A stretch of DNA of 64,000 nucleotides, from contig CAJPNK010000002.1 in the NCBI GenBank assembly GCA_905372095.1, positions 75,373 to 139,372 of the forward strand, given 5' to 3'. Positions within the stretch are counted from its first letter, which is position 1; each line of letters opens with the position of its first letter. Both the position numbers and the translations under genes were made by a program. Of this stretch, positions 46,522-55,880 are shown in pieces. Under the pieces are notes generated by a model, which did not search any database, was not told where the DNA came from, and saw only the letters and a list, made by a program, of their open reading frames with translations. This DNA comes from Candidatus Saccharimonadota bacterium (GTDB lineage Bacteria; Patescibacteriota; Saccharimonadia; Saccharimonadales; Saccharimonadaceae).

Positions 46522-49500
46522 ATGGCACGAGTAGTCTCGACATCTGGTATCGCAGATTTTGACGCGGTGCGCTTGGTGGTTGCCAGCCCGGAAGATATCC
46601 TAAAATGGAGCCACGGCGAAGTTACCAAGCCGGAAACGATTAACTACCGCACCCAAAAGCCAGAGCGCGACGGCTTGTTCTGCGAGCGAATCTTTGGCCC
46701 GGTCAAGGATATCAATCCGCATGATTCCAAGCTCAAGGGCGTACGCTCGCGCGAAGCTGCCGTCGATAAAAACGGCGAGTTGGTCACCAAATCCATTGTC
46801 CGCCGCGAGCGCATGGGCCACATTCAATTAGCAGCGCCAGTGGCACACATCTGGTTCATGCGCGGCACGCCGAGCGCTATGAGCTTGCTGCTGGGCATCA
46901 CAGTACGTAATCTCGAGCGGATTGCTTACTTTGCTACGTACGTAATTCTGAAGGTTGACGAAGAGAAACGCGACCAATTACTAGCCGATCTCGAAGCCGA
47001 GACTGAAGCTGCTCGCGCCGCTATCAAAATTCGCTACGAACGCGAAGCTGGCGCTGACGGCGCTGACGTCAAGGCTTTGGCCGAAGAACAGAGTAAAGAG
47101 CTTGAAGAGCTAGAAAATCAATTTACCACCAAGAAATCGCAGCTGGAAAGCTTGCAAAAGCACGCGCTAATGAGCGAAACTGATTATCGCAACTTGCCGG
47201 AAGCTTATGAAGAATTAATCGAGATAGCCATGGGCGGCACCGCGCTCAAGGCAATGCTCGACGAGATTGACCTCGACAAGCTAATCGCTGATCTGCAACA
47301 AGAATCCGAGGACGCCAGGGGCCAGCGCGAGAAAAAGCTACTAAAAAGACTTAAGGTTCTAGAAGGCATGCAAGCAGCTGGCATCAAGCCGTCGAGCCTG
47401 TGCATGACGGTTCTACCGGTGATTCCGCCAGACCTACGGCCAATGGTATCGCTGGCAGGCGGCCGTTTCGCGACGAGCGACTTAAACGATCTTTATCGCC
47501 GCGTCATTAACCGTAACAATCGTCTCAAGAAGCTGATCGAATTGAATGCGCCAGAAGTAATTCAGCGCAACGAAAAGCGCATGCTGCAAGAAGCTGTCGA
47601 TAGCTTGATCGATAACTCATCAGCGCGCGGCGGCCGGGCTGTCAATGCCACTGGCAACCGCCGACGCTTGAAGAGTCTTAGCGACATGCTCAAAGGTAAA
47701 CAAGGCCGCTTCCGCCAGAACCTGCTCGGTAAGCGCGTCGATTACTCTGGCCGTTCAGTGATTGTCGTTGGTCCAAAGCTTAAAATCAATCAGTGCGGCT
47801 TGCCAAAGCAAATGGCGATCGAGTTGTTTAAACCATTCGTCATCAGCTGGCTGATTGAGCATGATTACGCGCATAATATCCGCAGCGCTACTCGTCTGAT
47901 CGAGTCGAGCGAAGCAGTGGTTTGGGACGCACTCGACGAGGTCATTAAGGGCAAGTACGTCTTGCTTAACCGCGCACCGAGCCTGCACCGTTTGAGCATC
48001 CAAGCTTTCCAGCCGAAATTAGTCGAGGGTAAGGCGATTCAGCTGCACCCGCTAGTTTGCGCCGGCTTCAATGCCGACTTTGACGGCGACCAGATGGCTG
48101 TTCACTTGCCGTTGTCCGATGACGCTCAGACTGAAGCTCGCGAGCTGATGAGCGCTGTTAACAACTTGCTTAAACCAGCCGATGGCAGTCCAGTGCTTAG
48201 TATCAGCCAGGATATCGTGCTCGGTAACTACTACCTGACCTACGAAAAGCCGAGCGTCCAGACCGAGCATCGCGCTGTCTTTGCTAATAGCCGCGACGCT
48301 GAGTTGGCTTACGATATGGGCCGGCTTCACTTGCAAAGCCCGATTCGGGTTCGCGCCAAGGGTGAGATTCACAACACCACGCTGGGTCGCGTCTTCTTTA
48401 ACGAAATCTTGCCGGACGATTTTCCTTACAACAATAACGTCCAGACCAAGAAAGAGCTGAAGAAAGTTCTGGCGCAAATCTTTGACCGTTACGGCGCCGA
48501 AGAGACCGCCAAGACGGCCGACCGTATGAAAGGCTTAGCTTTCCGCTTCGCCACCGTGGCCGCAGTATCGACTGGTAAGGACGACTATGTCCACCTTGAT
48601 CAAACCGAGGAGATAATCCAGGAAGGCGACAAGCATGCCGCGTTGATTGCCGACCAATACGACCAGGGTTTGATTACTGACGACGAGCGTTACAATTTGA
48701 CGGTAGCAGCTTGGCGCAAGGTTGACAATCAAGTTACTAAGTTACTCCAAGACAACTTGCACCACATCGACACTAGTATTTCGATCATGGTTAACTCGGG
48801 TGCCCGCGGTGATATTAGCAACGTCAAGCTAGCTAGCGCCATGATTGGTATCCAGGTCGACGCCGCCAACCGCGAAATCGAGCTGCCAATTCGCTCGTAC
48901 TACACCCGTGGTTTGTCGAGCTTGGAATCGTTCGTCGCTACCCGCGGCTCGCGTAAAGGTTTGATCGATACCGCGCTAAAGACGGCCGACTCGGGTTACC
49001 TAACGCGCCGCTTGGTCGATGTCTCGCAAGATGTCTTCACTGTTGAGGACGAAGAGGGTGACGACGAGGGCTACATGATTTATCGTTCAGAGACTGAAGA
49101 AACGATGATCAGCTTCGGTAATCGCTTGTACGGACGCTATACGCGTGATGCTGTGCCAGGTTATATCGGCGCTAACGAGTTGATTACCCGCGAAATCGCC
49201 AACAAAATCGAAGCCGACACTAATATCAACGAGATCAAGATTCAGTCGATTCTCTCGACCAACAATCTCGAGGGTATTCCGCGCCGCAGCTACGGTATTG
49301 ACATGGCAACCAACGAGCTAGTTGGCGCAGCTCAACCAGTTGGCGTTATCGCTGCTCAGTCAGTCGGCGAGCCAGGTACTCAGCTGACACTCCGTACCTT
49401 CCACAACTCTGGTGTGGCCGGTAGCGACATCACCCAGGGTCTGCCGCGCGTCGAGGAGCTCTTCGAAGCGCGCAATCCGAAGGGCCAAGCTTACATCACT

Positions 49501-50391
49501 GAGGTGGCTGGTACTGTCGATGTCTGGGAAGACGGCAAGAAGTATATCGTCCAGGTCACGCCAGAGGCTGGCCGCGTTGAGCGCTTGCCGCTCGAAGGCC
49601 GCAAACCGCTATTGCAAGACGGCTCTAGCGTCAAGGCTGGCGATATCCTCGCCGAAGGTCTCGATAACAGCCGTTCGCTAGTGGCACCATTCGACGGCGT
49701 TGTCGAAGCCGCCGAAGACACTATCGTCATTGCCGCTAATGCTGCCGCACCAGTCCGCTACGAGATTCCAGGTACTGCGCAGCTAGTGGTATCGGCTAAT
49801 GACCACGTTGAGGCAGGCGACCGCTTGACAATCGGCTCGCTCAACTTGCACGACCTGATGCGCTTGAAGGGCACCGAGGCAACTCAACGCTATATCATTA
49901 ACGAAGTGTTGCGCATCTACGCTGCACAAGGCCAAGATGTAGCCGACAAGCACCTCGAGATCATTGTTCGCCAGATGTTTAGCCGCGTCCAGATCGAAGA
50001 CCCAGGTGACAGCGACTTTGTCATGGGCGATATCGTTTCGAAAGCGCGCGTCGTTGCCGAGAATAAGGCTTTGGTCGCTAATGGCAAAGAGCCAGCGCAA
50101 TACGCGCAAATGCTCTTGGGTATCACCAAGGTAAGTATCTGGAGCGATTCGTGGCTGAGCGCCGCTTCCTTCCAGGACACCACCCGCGTGTTAATCAGTG
50201 CTGCCACCAGCGGCCGCGCCGACCACTTGCACGGCCTGAAGGAAAACGTCATCATTGGCCGCAAGATTCCGGTGGGTACTGGCGTCCGTTCGCTCGACAC
50301 TGGCGAGGACGATTCGCCAGCCGACGAGTACGCTGAAAGCGTTGACGAGGAGACCGACGACATCACGCCAGATGTCGATGCTGAGTCGTAG
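46522..50391 (+). CDS. rpoC: RNA polymerase beta' subunit lacking both zinc sites
   Basis: 1289 aa from ATG 46522, one base after rpoB. Active-site NADFDGDQMAVHLPL near residue 516, trigger-loop region with QSVGEPGTQLTLRTFH. The N-terminal zinc site is gone: between FGPVKD and RRERMGHI the spacing is normal but all four Cys are replaced (KDINPHDSKLKG, EAAVDKNGELV). The second zinc site is also gone (IQSILSTNNLEGIPRRSYGIDMA where C and CxxC are expected, near 905-925). Only four Cys remain in the protein, none in a zinc motif. A short acidic tail ends the protein. A middle insertion, DEEKRDQLLADLEAETEAAR and following, is coiled. Confidence 0.97.
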   Translation: MARVVSTSGIADFDAVRLVVASPEDILKWSHGEVTKPETINYRTQKPERDGLFCERIFGPVKDINPHDSKLKGVRSREAAVDKNGELVTKSIVRRERMGHIQLAAPVAHIWFMRGTPSAMSLLLGITVRNLERIAYFATYVILKVDEEKRDQLLADLEAETEAARAAIKIRYEREAGADGADVKALAEEQSKELEELENQFTTKKSQLESLQKHALMSETDYRNLPEAYEELIEIAMGGTALKAMLDEIDLDKLIADLQQESEDARGQREKKLLKRLKVLEGMQAAGIKPSSLCMTVLPVIPPDLRPMVSLAGGRFATSDLNDLYRRVINRNNRLKKLIELNAPEVIQRNEKRMLQEAVDSLIDNSSARGGRAVNATGNRRRLKSLSDMLKGKQGRFRQNLLGKRVDYSGRSVIVVGPKLKINQCGLPKQMAIELFKPFVISWLIEHDYAHNIRSATRLIESSEAVVWDALDEVIKGKYVLLNRAPSLHRLSIQAFQPKLVEGKAIQLHPLVCAGFNADFDGDQMAVHLPLSDDAQTEARELMSAVNNLLKPADGSPVLSISQDIVLGNYYLTYEKPSVQTEHRAVFANSRDAELAYDMGRLHLQSPIRVRAKGEIHNTTLGRVFFNEILPDDFPYNNNVQTKKELKKVLAQIFDRYGAEETAKTADRMKGLAFRFATVAAVSTGKDDYVHLDQTEEIIQEGDKHAALIADQYDQGLITDDERYNLTVAAWRKVDNQVTKLLQDNLHHIDTSISIMVNSGARGDISNVKLASAMIGIQVDAANREIELPIRSYYTRGLSSLESFVATRGSRKGLIDTALKTADSGYLTRRLVDVSQDVFTVEDEEGDDEGYMIYRSETEETMISFGNRLYGRYTRDAVPGYIGANELITREIANKIEADTNINEIKIQSILSTNNLEGIPRRSYGIDMATNELVGAAQPVGVIAAQSVGEPGTQLTLRTFHNSGVAGSDITQGLPRVEELFEARNPKGQAYITEVAGTVDVWEDGKKYIVQVTPEAGRVERLPLEGRKPLLQDGSSVKAGDILAEGLDNSRSLVAPFDGVVEAAEDTIVIAANAAAPVRYEIPGTAQLVVSANDHVEAGDRLTIGSLNLHDLMRLKGTEATQRYIINEVLRIYAAQGQDVADKHLEIIVRQMFSRVQIEDPGDSDFVMGDIVSKARVVAENKALVANGKEPAQYAQMLLGITKVSIWSDSWLSAASFQDTTRVLISAATSGRADHLHGLKENVIIGRKIPVGTGVRSLDTGEDDSPADEYAESVDEETDDITPDVDAES

Positions 50392-50410
50392 GCAAAAACG
50401 CCTAAGTTAA

Positions 50411-50449
50411 AATAATTACCGCTCATATAGACGAGCGGTAATTATTTTT
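50411..50449 (+). terminator. rpoC terminator
   Basis: AATAATTACCGCTC-atatagac-GAGCGGTAATTATT with T run. Confidence 0.9.
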
Positions 50450-50510
50450 GCAGCTAATTTTTTGACACGCTGTATCTTTGCATATTCCAACAGCCAGAAT
50501 AAGGCGAGAT

Positions 50511-51500
50511 CTAATCTCGTTTGCCAGAATATGTCACCGTATCTTTAGTACTGCCACCAATCGGCTGGCACTTTTGGTCAGCGTAGGCCATCCGTAATTC
50601 GCGGTTATTGTAAAGCGTGCAGGCGACCAATATATTGCGGTTACGATCTTGGAAATAGTGCCACAAGCCGTCTGGCGTCTGATAGAATAATCCTAGATTG
50701 TCAGGCGCAGTCATTCGCTGATACAACACTGTGCTGACTGGAATTTCTAGCAGCTGATAACCTTTTAGCGCGCCCTTGAACGGAGCTGGCTTACCGATGA
50801 AACCGTACTGTCCAGCAGCGCTCACGGCCGGGGTATAGACCGAAACGACCGGCTGCTGCGCTTCAGCGTATTCAGCGTAGACTTTAGTGTCGAGACAGCG
50901 AATCTCCATCCAATCGCCGAGCTTGTCGCGCTGCGAAATATCGGTGCTCAGCTGGCAAGTGACGTCGTCGCGCGTGAAATCAGCTAAATAATTTGTTCTG
51001 CTGCCCTCCGAGAAGACCTTGCGGGTAAAACCATCGTAATCCATATTTTTCTCGATTGATTCGCGCTGCGAGGTTGATTTATCCTTAGGAACGTAACCGG
51101 CCAAACTCTGAACTTGATCGAGGTCGGGCACTACGGTGTAGAATTTTCTTCCTTTGACTCTTACTGGAGTAGTGATCGACGATTTGGCTTTTTCCTTGCC
51201 TTTGAAATAAACGTTGACATGCTTGATCGTTTCGGCAGCGGTCAAGTGAGCTACCTTGGTCTCGTCAGTTTTTTTCTTTTCATCTGTCTTGACTGTTGAC
51301 GAGCGAGCGAGCGTCATTACCACGATCGCAACAACAATCACTAAAACAGCGGCAACGCCAGCGCCAATCATAATCAGGCGAAATTTACGGAAAGGGTCGC
51401 GCGGCGGCCGGCGCTGCGGCTCTGGCACTAACGGATCAGGCCGCGGCGCCTGTTCAGGGTGGCCAGCGTATTGGATATCATTGTCATTTAGCGGATTCAT
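50511..51500 (-). CDS. Single-pass membrane protein, hypothetical
   Basis: 329 aa. A Pro/Arg-rich cytoplasmic N-terminus (about 40 residues), one strong membrane helix (LIMIGAGVAAVLVIVVAIVVMTLA), then a 265-residue outside domain with four cysteines (VTCQLS, IRCLDT, VACTLY, KCQPIG) that could make two disulfides. No family recognised; CPR genomes carry many such anchored proteins. On the minus strand TATAAT lies six bases before the ATG (leaderless). It contains CTAG sites and looks native. Confidence 0.75.
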   Translation of the reverse strand: MNPLNDNDIQYAGHPEQAPRPDPLVPEPQRRPPRDPFRKFRLIMIGAGVAAVLVIVVAIVVMTLARSSTVKTDEKKKTDETKVAHLTAAETIKHVNVYFKGKEKAKSSITTPVRVKGRKFYTVVPDLDQVQSLAGYVPKDKSTSQRESIEKNMDYDGFTRKVFSEGSRTNYLADFTRDDVTCQLSTDISQRDKLGDWMEIRCLDTKVYAEYAEAQQPVVSVYTPAVSAAGQYGFIGKPAPFKGALKGYQLLEIPVSTVLYQRMTAPDNLGLFYQTPDGLWHYFQDRNRNILVACTLYNNRELRMAYADQKCQPIGGSTKDTVTYSGKRD

Positions 51501-51721
51501 ACGTTCATTATACTATATTGCTTGCGTTTTTAATTATTCGAAACGACAAGAAATCAAGTAGCGACGACAAATAGCTCTTGCTATCATTTGTTTCAATTCC
51601 TAGTTATAAATATAGAGCTAAGTTTATCCGCAGCTGCAAACGTCGCAAACAGGTGAAAATGCTTGTTTGTTGTTATTTTTGCGCTTTTTTGCATAAAATT
51701 CGATAAAATTGCCTAAATCTA

Positions 51722-51750
51722 TTGACATGCGCGTCCATATGTGATATATA
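51722..51750 (+). promoter_or_regulatory. Promoter of cassette G
   Basis: TTGACA (51722-51727), 17 bases, TATATA (51745-51750). CATATGTGATATATATAT is shared with cassette A. Confidence 0.78.
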
Positions 51751-51953
51751 TATATCAGCTTTCATTGACAAGTCGAGCAAATCCTTGCCTGAAAGCGCAC
51801 TTTGACAAGCAGGCAAACACGAGATGAGATCTTGGCTGGCGAAGATAATAATTTACTTAACAGCCGAGACCTCGTCTCGTGTGTATCAGAAATACCACGT
51901 ACTCGCGTCGCACGCGGGCAGCACTCCGACTGGCGAGGAGAAAGGAGGCCACC
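51751..51953 (+). promoter_or_regulatory. Structured leader of cassette G
   Basis: First hairpin GCTTTCA (51758-51764)/TGAAAGC (51790-51796) with inner CAAG/CTTG; the core TTGACAAGTCGAGCAAATCC differs by one base from cassette E. The second hairpin is CACGAGA (51818-51824)/TCTCGTG (51875-51881) with inner GGCTG/CAGCC-type pairing. The leader then runs to the SD AAAGGAGG. No gene was seen in 51501-51720 either. Confidence 0.55.
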
Positions 51954-52283
51954 ATGGCCGCCGACATCTTCACTGTTACCTACCTTATTCTGGGGGGCTT
52001 GTACCCCCGGGAGAAGAATACGACTTGCTGGGGGAGAGTGTCGGATGACACCCTCGCCCGCTACGCGCCGGACGGCGCGTTTGCCTTCATCCGCTCCGAC
52101 AAGGGCGGTGTCACTTATATCGACGGAGAGGTGCTCTCCGTCGATAGACTTGTCCTTCTCGGCAAGCTCATGCTTGCCGAGAAGATTGTCGCGGACGGCG
52201 CCGTGTACGCCGTTCGCATCAAGGACACCCGCCTCTGGGCGCCCTACTATCTCATCGACCGGGTCGTCACGACCAGTCGGTGA
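51954..52283 (+). CDS. Hypothetical protein, cassette G (109 aa)
   Basis: ATG 51954 after AAAGGAGGCCACC. Soluble-looking mixed alpha/beta protein with a hydrophobic start (FTVTYLILGGLYPRE), Tyr/Asp-rich middle (SDKGGVTYIDGEV) and a C-terminal IDRVVTTSR. No family recognised. Codon use is GTC/CTC/GCC-rich and no CTAG was seen. It is flanked by a long leader and, 57 bases after the stop, by a hammerhead-like RNA. A frame open further upstream lacks an SD and overlaps the leader hairpins. Confidence 0.62.
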   Translation: MAADIFTVTYLILGGLYPREKNTTCWGRVSDDTLARYAPDGAFAFIRSDKGGVTYIDGEVLSVDRLVLLGKLMLAEKIVADGAVYAVRIKDTRLWAPYYLIDRVVTTSR

Positions 52284-52339
52284 TGTAGTGAGTGCGACGA
52301 GCGGGTCTTCCCGCCGCCATTTCTGACCTGCTTGTCGTA

Positions 52340-52392
52340 TTCGCTCCATAGATGCGTGTCTATGCTGATGAGTCGGAAACGACGAAAGCGAA
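52340..52392 (+). ncRNA. Candidate hammerhead ribozyme (type III layout)
   Basis: All core parts are present in order: stem III 5' strand TTCGCT (52340-52345), cleavage-site C 52346, stem I CATAGA/TCTATG (52347-52352, 52359-52364) with a 6-base loop, core CTGATGA (52365-52371), stem II GTCG-gaaa-CGAC (52372-52383) with a GNRA loop, GAAA (52384-52387; its last A pairs in stem III), and stem III 3' strand GCGAA (52388-52392). Every stem pair is Watson-Crick. Predicted cut is after C52346, within the 3' UTR of cassette G. Confidence 0.82.
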
Positions 52393-52437
52393 CTTTTATC
52401 CAAACATCACCAGTTGAGTTCATTCCTGGCTCCAGCG

Positions 52438-52477
52438 ATCAGAAGACAAGCAAACCTTGCTTTCTGATAGGTTTTTT
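52438..52477 (+). terminator. Terminator of cassette G
   Basis: ATCAGAAG...CTTTCTGAT hairpin (inner AAGCA/TGCTT) followed by GGTTTTTT. It overlaps the start of the rpsL promoter region (TATAAT near 52481). Confidence 0.8.
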
Positions 52478-52634
52478 GCTATAATAGAACATAGAGTTTC
52501 TCTCGGGTGAAGCGGGGTTATCGGTGTGATAAAGCCGCAGCTCTCGAGATGCGAGCGGATGTTTGCTGCATTGCCGCTTGCGCCATGAGCCTTTAGCAAG
52601 CTCGTTTATTATCATCGTAATTAGGAGAAGTTGA

Positions 52635-53048
52635 ATGCCAACTATCAATCAGCTGGTACGCAAACCTCGCCAGACGGCTAGCAAAAAGTCGAAGTCGCCG
52701 GCGCTAGGCCGTATCCACAATGCTCTCAAGGTGCGCTATTACAACCAGAACGCGCCGCTCAAACGCGGCGTTTGCGTCAAAGTTACCACCAAAACGCCAA
52801 AGAAGCCGAACTCGGCGCTGCGCAAAGTCGCCCGCGTTCGTCTGACTAACGGCCACGAGGTTTGGGCTTATATCGGCGGCGAAGGCCACAATTTGCAAGA
52901 ACACGCCGTGGTGCTAGTTCGCGGCGGCCGCGTGCCAGACTTGCCAGGTGTGCGCTATCATGTCGTTCGCGGTGCGCTTGACTTGCAAGGCGTATCTAAA
53001 CGCAAACAAGGCCGCAGTAAATACGGCACCAAGAAGGAGGATAAGTAA
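52635..53048 (+). CDS. rpsL: 30S ribosomal protein S12
   Basis: Decoding-site protein, 137 aa. PTINQLVRKPR at the start and TPKKPNSALRKVARVRL, HNLQEHAVVLVRGGRVPDLPGVRYH are typical; Lys and Pro-Asn streptomycin-region residues kept. SD AGGAG seven bases before the ATG. The 150-base leader after TATAAT has a GCGAGCGG/CCGCTTGC hairpin. First gene of rpsL-rpsG-fusA. Confidence 0.98.
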   Translation: MPTINQLVRKPRQTASKKSKSPALGRIHNALKVRYYNQNAPLKRGVCVKVTTKTPKKPNSALRKVARVRLTNGHEVWAYIGGEGHNLQEHAVVLVRGGRVPDLPGVRYHVVRGALDLQGVSKRKQGRSKYGTKKEDK

Positions 53049-53050
53049 TC

Positions 53051-53530
53051 ATGCCTCGCAAAGTTACCAAAAAGCTCCAGCGCCAATTGCAGCCAGATCG
53101 CAAATACCAGTCGATTTTGGTGCAGCGCCTCATCAACAAGTCAATGCTCAACGGCAAGAAATTAGCAGCCGAGCGGGCTGTCTATGACGCTCTAGCGCAA
53201 GCTGCCAAAACTCTCAAGAGCGAAGAGCCGCTAGAGGTTTTCGAAAAGGCAATTAACAATATTAGCCCGGCTTTCGAGGTTAAGTCTCGCCGCGTTGGCG
53301 GTGCTAACTACCAGATTCCGTTCCCGATTCAGGGCCATCGCCAGCAGCACTTTGCCTTTACTTGGTTAGTACAAGCTGCCCGCAGTAAAAGCGGCATGCC
53401 GTACAGCAAGCGCTTAGCGACAGAAATCGTCGACGCCTGCAACGAAACTGGTATTGCCTTCAAGAAAAAGGAAGACACTCACAAAATGGCCGAAGCCAAC
53501 CGCGCTTTTGCTCATTTTGCTCGCAGCTAA
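53051..53530 (+). CDS. rpsG: 30S ribosomal protein S7
   Basis: 159 aa, two bases after rpsL, SD AAGGAGG in the end of rpsL. Family features: a basic start, the INNISPAFEVKSRRVGGANYQIP segment split over about residues 70-92, and the C-terminal helix NRAFAHFARS. A terminator follows at 53555-53587. Confidence 0.97.
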   Translation: MPRKVTKKLQRQLQPDRKYQSILVQRLINKSMLNGKKLAAERAVYDALAQAAKTLKSEEPLEVFEKAINNISPAFEVKSRRVGGANYQIPFPIQGHRQQHFAFTWLVQAARSKSGMPYSKRLATEIVDACNETGIAFKKKEDTHKMAEANRAFAHFARS

Positions 53531-53554
53531 TCGTTTCTTTTCATGCAAACATAG

Positions 53555-53587
53555 AACCGCTCCTACGCTATATATAGGAGCGGTTTT
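53555..53587 (+). terminator. rpsG terminator
   Basis: AACCGCTCCTA-cgctatata-TAGGAGCGGTTTT hairpin. A separate promoter (TGATATAAT near 53627) serves fusA. Confidence 0.85.
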
Positions 53588-53709
53588 GCGAAAGTTAAAC
53601 TTAGCTATCATTTTTGTAAATTATCTGATATAATTGTCGTTAAGAGTAGTTTTTTGGTGCCAAAAAACAACCAAGAATCTCGACAAATCAACTTAATAGA
53701 GGAAAAACA

Positions 53710-55797
53710 ATGGCAGCAACCGTTCCATTACAAAACTTTAGAAATATCGGCATTATTGCCCATATCGACGCCGGTAAAACAACCACCACTGAGGGTATTT
53801 TGTACCGTACTGGCTTGACGCATAAAATCGGTACCGTCAAGGGTGATGATGGCGGCGCCACCACCGACTGGATGGCGCAGGAAAAGGAGCGGGGTATCAC
53901 CATTACCTCGGCGGCGGTGACTTGCTTCTGGAAAGGCCACAAGATTAATATTATCGATACGCCAGGACACATCGACTTTACAGCCGAGGTGGAGCGCAGC
54001 TTGCGCGTGCTCGACGGCGCTGTTACCGTCTTCGACGGCAAAATGGGCGTCGAGGCGCAAAGCGAAACTGTCTGGCGCCAGGCCAACAAATACAACGTAC
54101 CGCGCATCTGCTTCATCAACAAAATCAACCAGACTGGCGGCGACTTCTACAAGTCTGTCGAATCAATCCACAACCGCCTCAGCAAGCAAGCGTTTCCGAT
54201 TCACTTGCCGATTGGCTTTGAAAAAGATGTTTGCGGCGTGGTCGATCTGATCGATATGAAGGCTTATACTTACGATAATTACACTGACCACGAGCTGAAA
54301 GTCGGCGAGATTCCGGCTGATATGCTCGAAAAAGCCAAGCATGCGCGCAGCTTGTTGGTCGAGAACGCGGTCGAAGCTGACGACGGTTTGATGATGAAAT
54401 TCTTCGACGAGGGCGAGGAAGCAATTACCATCGACGAACTCAAGAGTGCGCTGCGCAAACGCGTGCTGGCTGGCGACTTCTATTTGGTAACTGGCGGCGA
54501 CGGCCGCGGCGTGATTGTCGAAAAACTGCTTGATTTGATGGCAGATTACTTGCCAAGTCCGCTCGACGTCGACGAAATTTGGGGTAAAAATCCAAAAACT
54601 GGCGACGAAGTCGGCCGCAAACCAAGCGACAAAGAACCAATGGCTGCGCTAGCCTTCAAGATTGCCGCTGATCCGTTTGTCGGCAAGCTAATCTTCATCC
54701 GTGTCTACTCTGGCGTACTGAAAGCTGGCAGCTACGTCCTTAACACCACCACTGGCGAGAAAGAGCGTATCGGCCGCATCGTCCGGATGCACGCCGACAA
54801 GCGCGAAGAAATCGATAGTGTTGGCGCCGGCGATATTGCTGCAGTGGTTGGGCTGAAGAATACTTTCACCGGTAATACTTTAGCTGAATTGAGTCATCCA
54901 ATCGCTCTGGAATCTATCGAGTTCCCAGAGCCACCGGTATCGATTGCTGTCGAACCAAAGACCAAAGCCGACCAAGAAAAGATGGGCATTGCTTTGCAGC
55001 GCCTCGCCGAGGAAGACCCAACCTTCCGCATTCACACCGATGAAGAGACCGGGCAGACGATTATGTCAGGCATGGGCGAGTTGCATCTGGAGATTCTAAT
55101 TGACCGCATGAAGCGCGAGTTCAATGTTGAAGCTAATGTCGGCGAACCGCAGGTTGCCTTCCGCGAAACCATCAAAGGTACCGCCGAGGTTCAAGGTAAG
55201 CACGCCAAACAGTCCGGCGGCCGCGGCCAATACGGCGATGTTTGGGTACGCTTTGAGCCGAACGAGCCAGGCAAAGGCTTTGAATTTATCGACGAAATCA
55301 AAGGCGGCGTGGTGCCGCAAGAGTATCGCCCGGCCGTACAAAAAGGTATTCGCGAAACTCTAGACGGCGGCGTTATTGCCGGCTACCCAGTAGTGGATGT
55401 CAAGGCAACCCTCTACGATGGCTCGTACCACGACGTTGACTCTAGCGAGCTGGCGTTTAGCTTGGCGGCGCATATCGCGACCCGCGCTGGTATCAAACAA
55501 GCCAATCCAGTCTTGCTCGAGCCAGTCATGAAAGTAGAAGTCACTACTCCCGAGGAGTTCATGGGCGACATCATCGGCGACCTCAACAGCCGCCGCGGCC
55601 GTATCGAAAGCATGGATGACCTAATGGGCGGCGCTAAATTAATCAAAGCAATCGTGCCGCTAGCCAACATGTTCGGCTATACATCAGATATCCGCTCAAT
55701 GAGCCAAGGTCGTGCCGCATCGACGATGGAGCTAGCTCACTACGAGGAAGTTCCACCAAACGTTGCTGCCGAGATTATCGAAAAACGCAACAAGTAG
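53710..55797 (+). CDS. fusA: Elongation factor G
   Basis: Translocation GTPase, 695 aa. P-loop AHIDAGKTTTTE, switch region ERGITITSAA, DTPGH, NKIN, and domains II-V complete; the domain IV/V region includes GGVVPQEYRPAV and SMSQGRAASTMEL. Start ATG with AGAGGAAAAAC upstream. Confidence 0.98.
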   Translation: MAATVPLQNFRNIGIIAHIDAGKTTTTEGILYRTGLTHKIGTVKGDDGGATTDWMAQEKERGITITSAAVTCFWKGHKINIIDTPGHIDFTAEVERSLRVLDGAVTVFDGKMGVEAQSETVWRQANKYNVPRICFINKINQTGGDFYKSVESIHNRLSKQAFPIHLPIGFEKDVCGVVDLIDMKAYTYDNYTDHELKVGEIPADMLEKAKHARSLLVENAVEADDGLMMKFFDEGEEAITIDELKSALRKRVLAGDFYLVTGGDGRGVIVEKLLDLMADYLPSPLDVDEIWGKNPKTGDEVGRKPSDKEPMAALAFKIAADPFVGKLIFIRVYSGVLKAGSYVLNTTTGEKERIGRIVRMHADKREEIDSVGAGDIAAVVGLKNTFTGNTLAELSHPIALESIEFPEPPVSIAVEPKTKADQEKMGIALQRLAEEDPTFRIHTDEETGQTIMSGMGELHLEILIDRMKREFNVEANVGEPQVAFRETIKGTAEVQGKHAKQSGGRGQYGDVWVRFEPNEPGKGFEFIDEIKGGVVPQEYRPAVQKGIRETLDGGVIAGYPVVDVKATLYDGSYHDVDSSELAFSLAAHIATRAGIKQANPVLLEPVMKVEVTTPEEFMGDIIGDLNSRRGRIESMDDLMGGAKLIKAIVPLANMFGYTSDIRSMSQGRAASTMELAHYEEVPPNVAAEIIEKRNK

Positions 55798-55880
55798 TTT
55801 GATAATTAACTCTAGCGAGAACTTCGCTAAATAAGTAAACGCGTCTCTCACCAAGGCGCGTTTGCTGCTATAATAGATAT

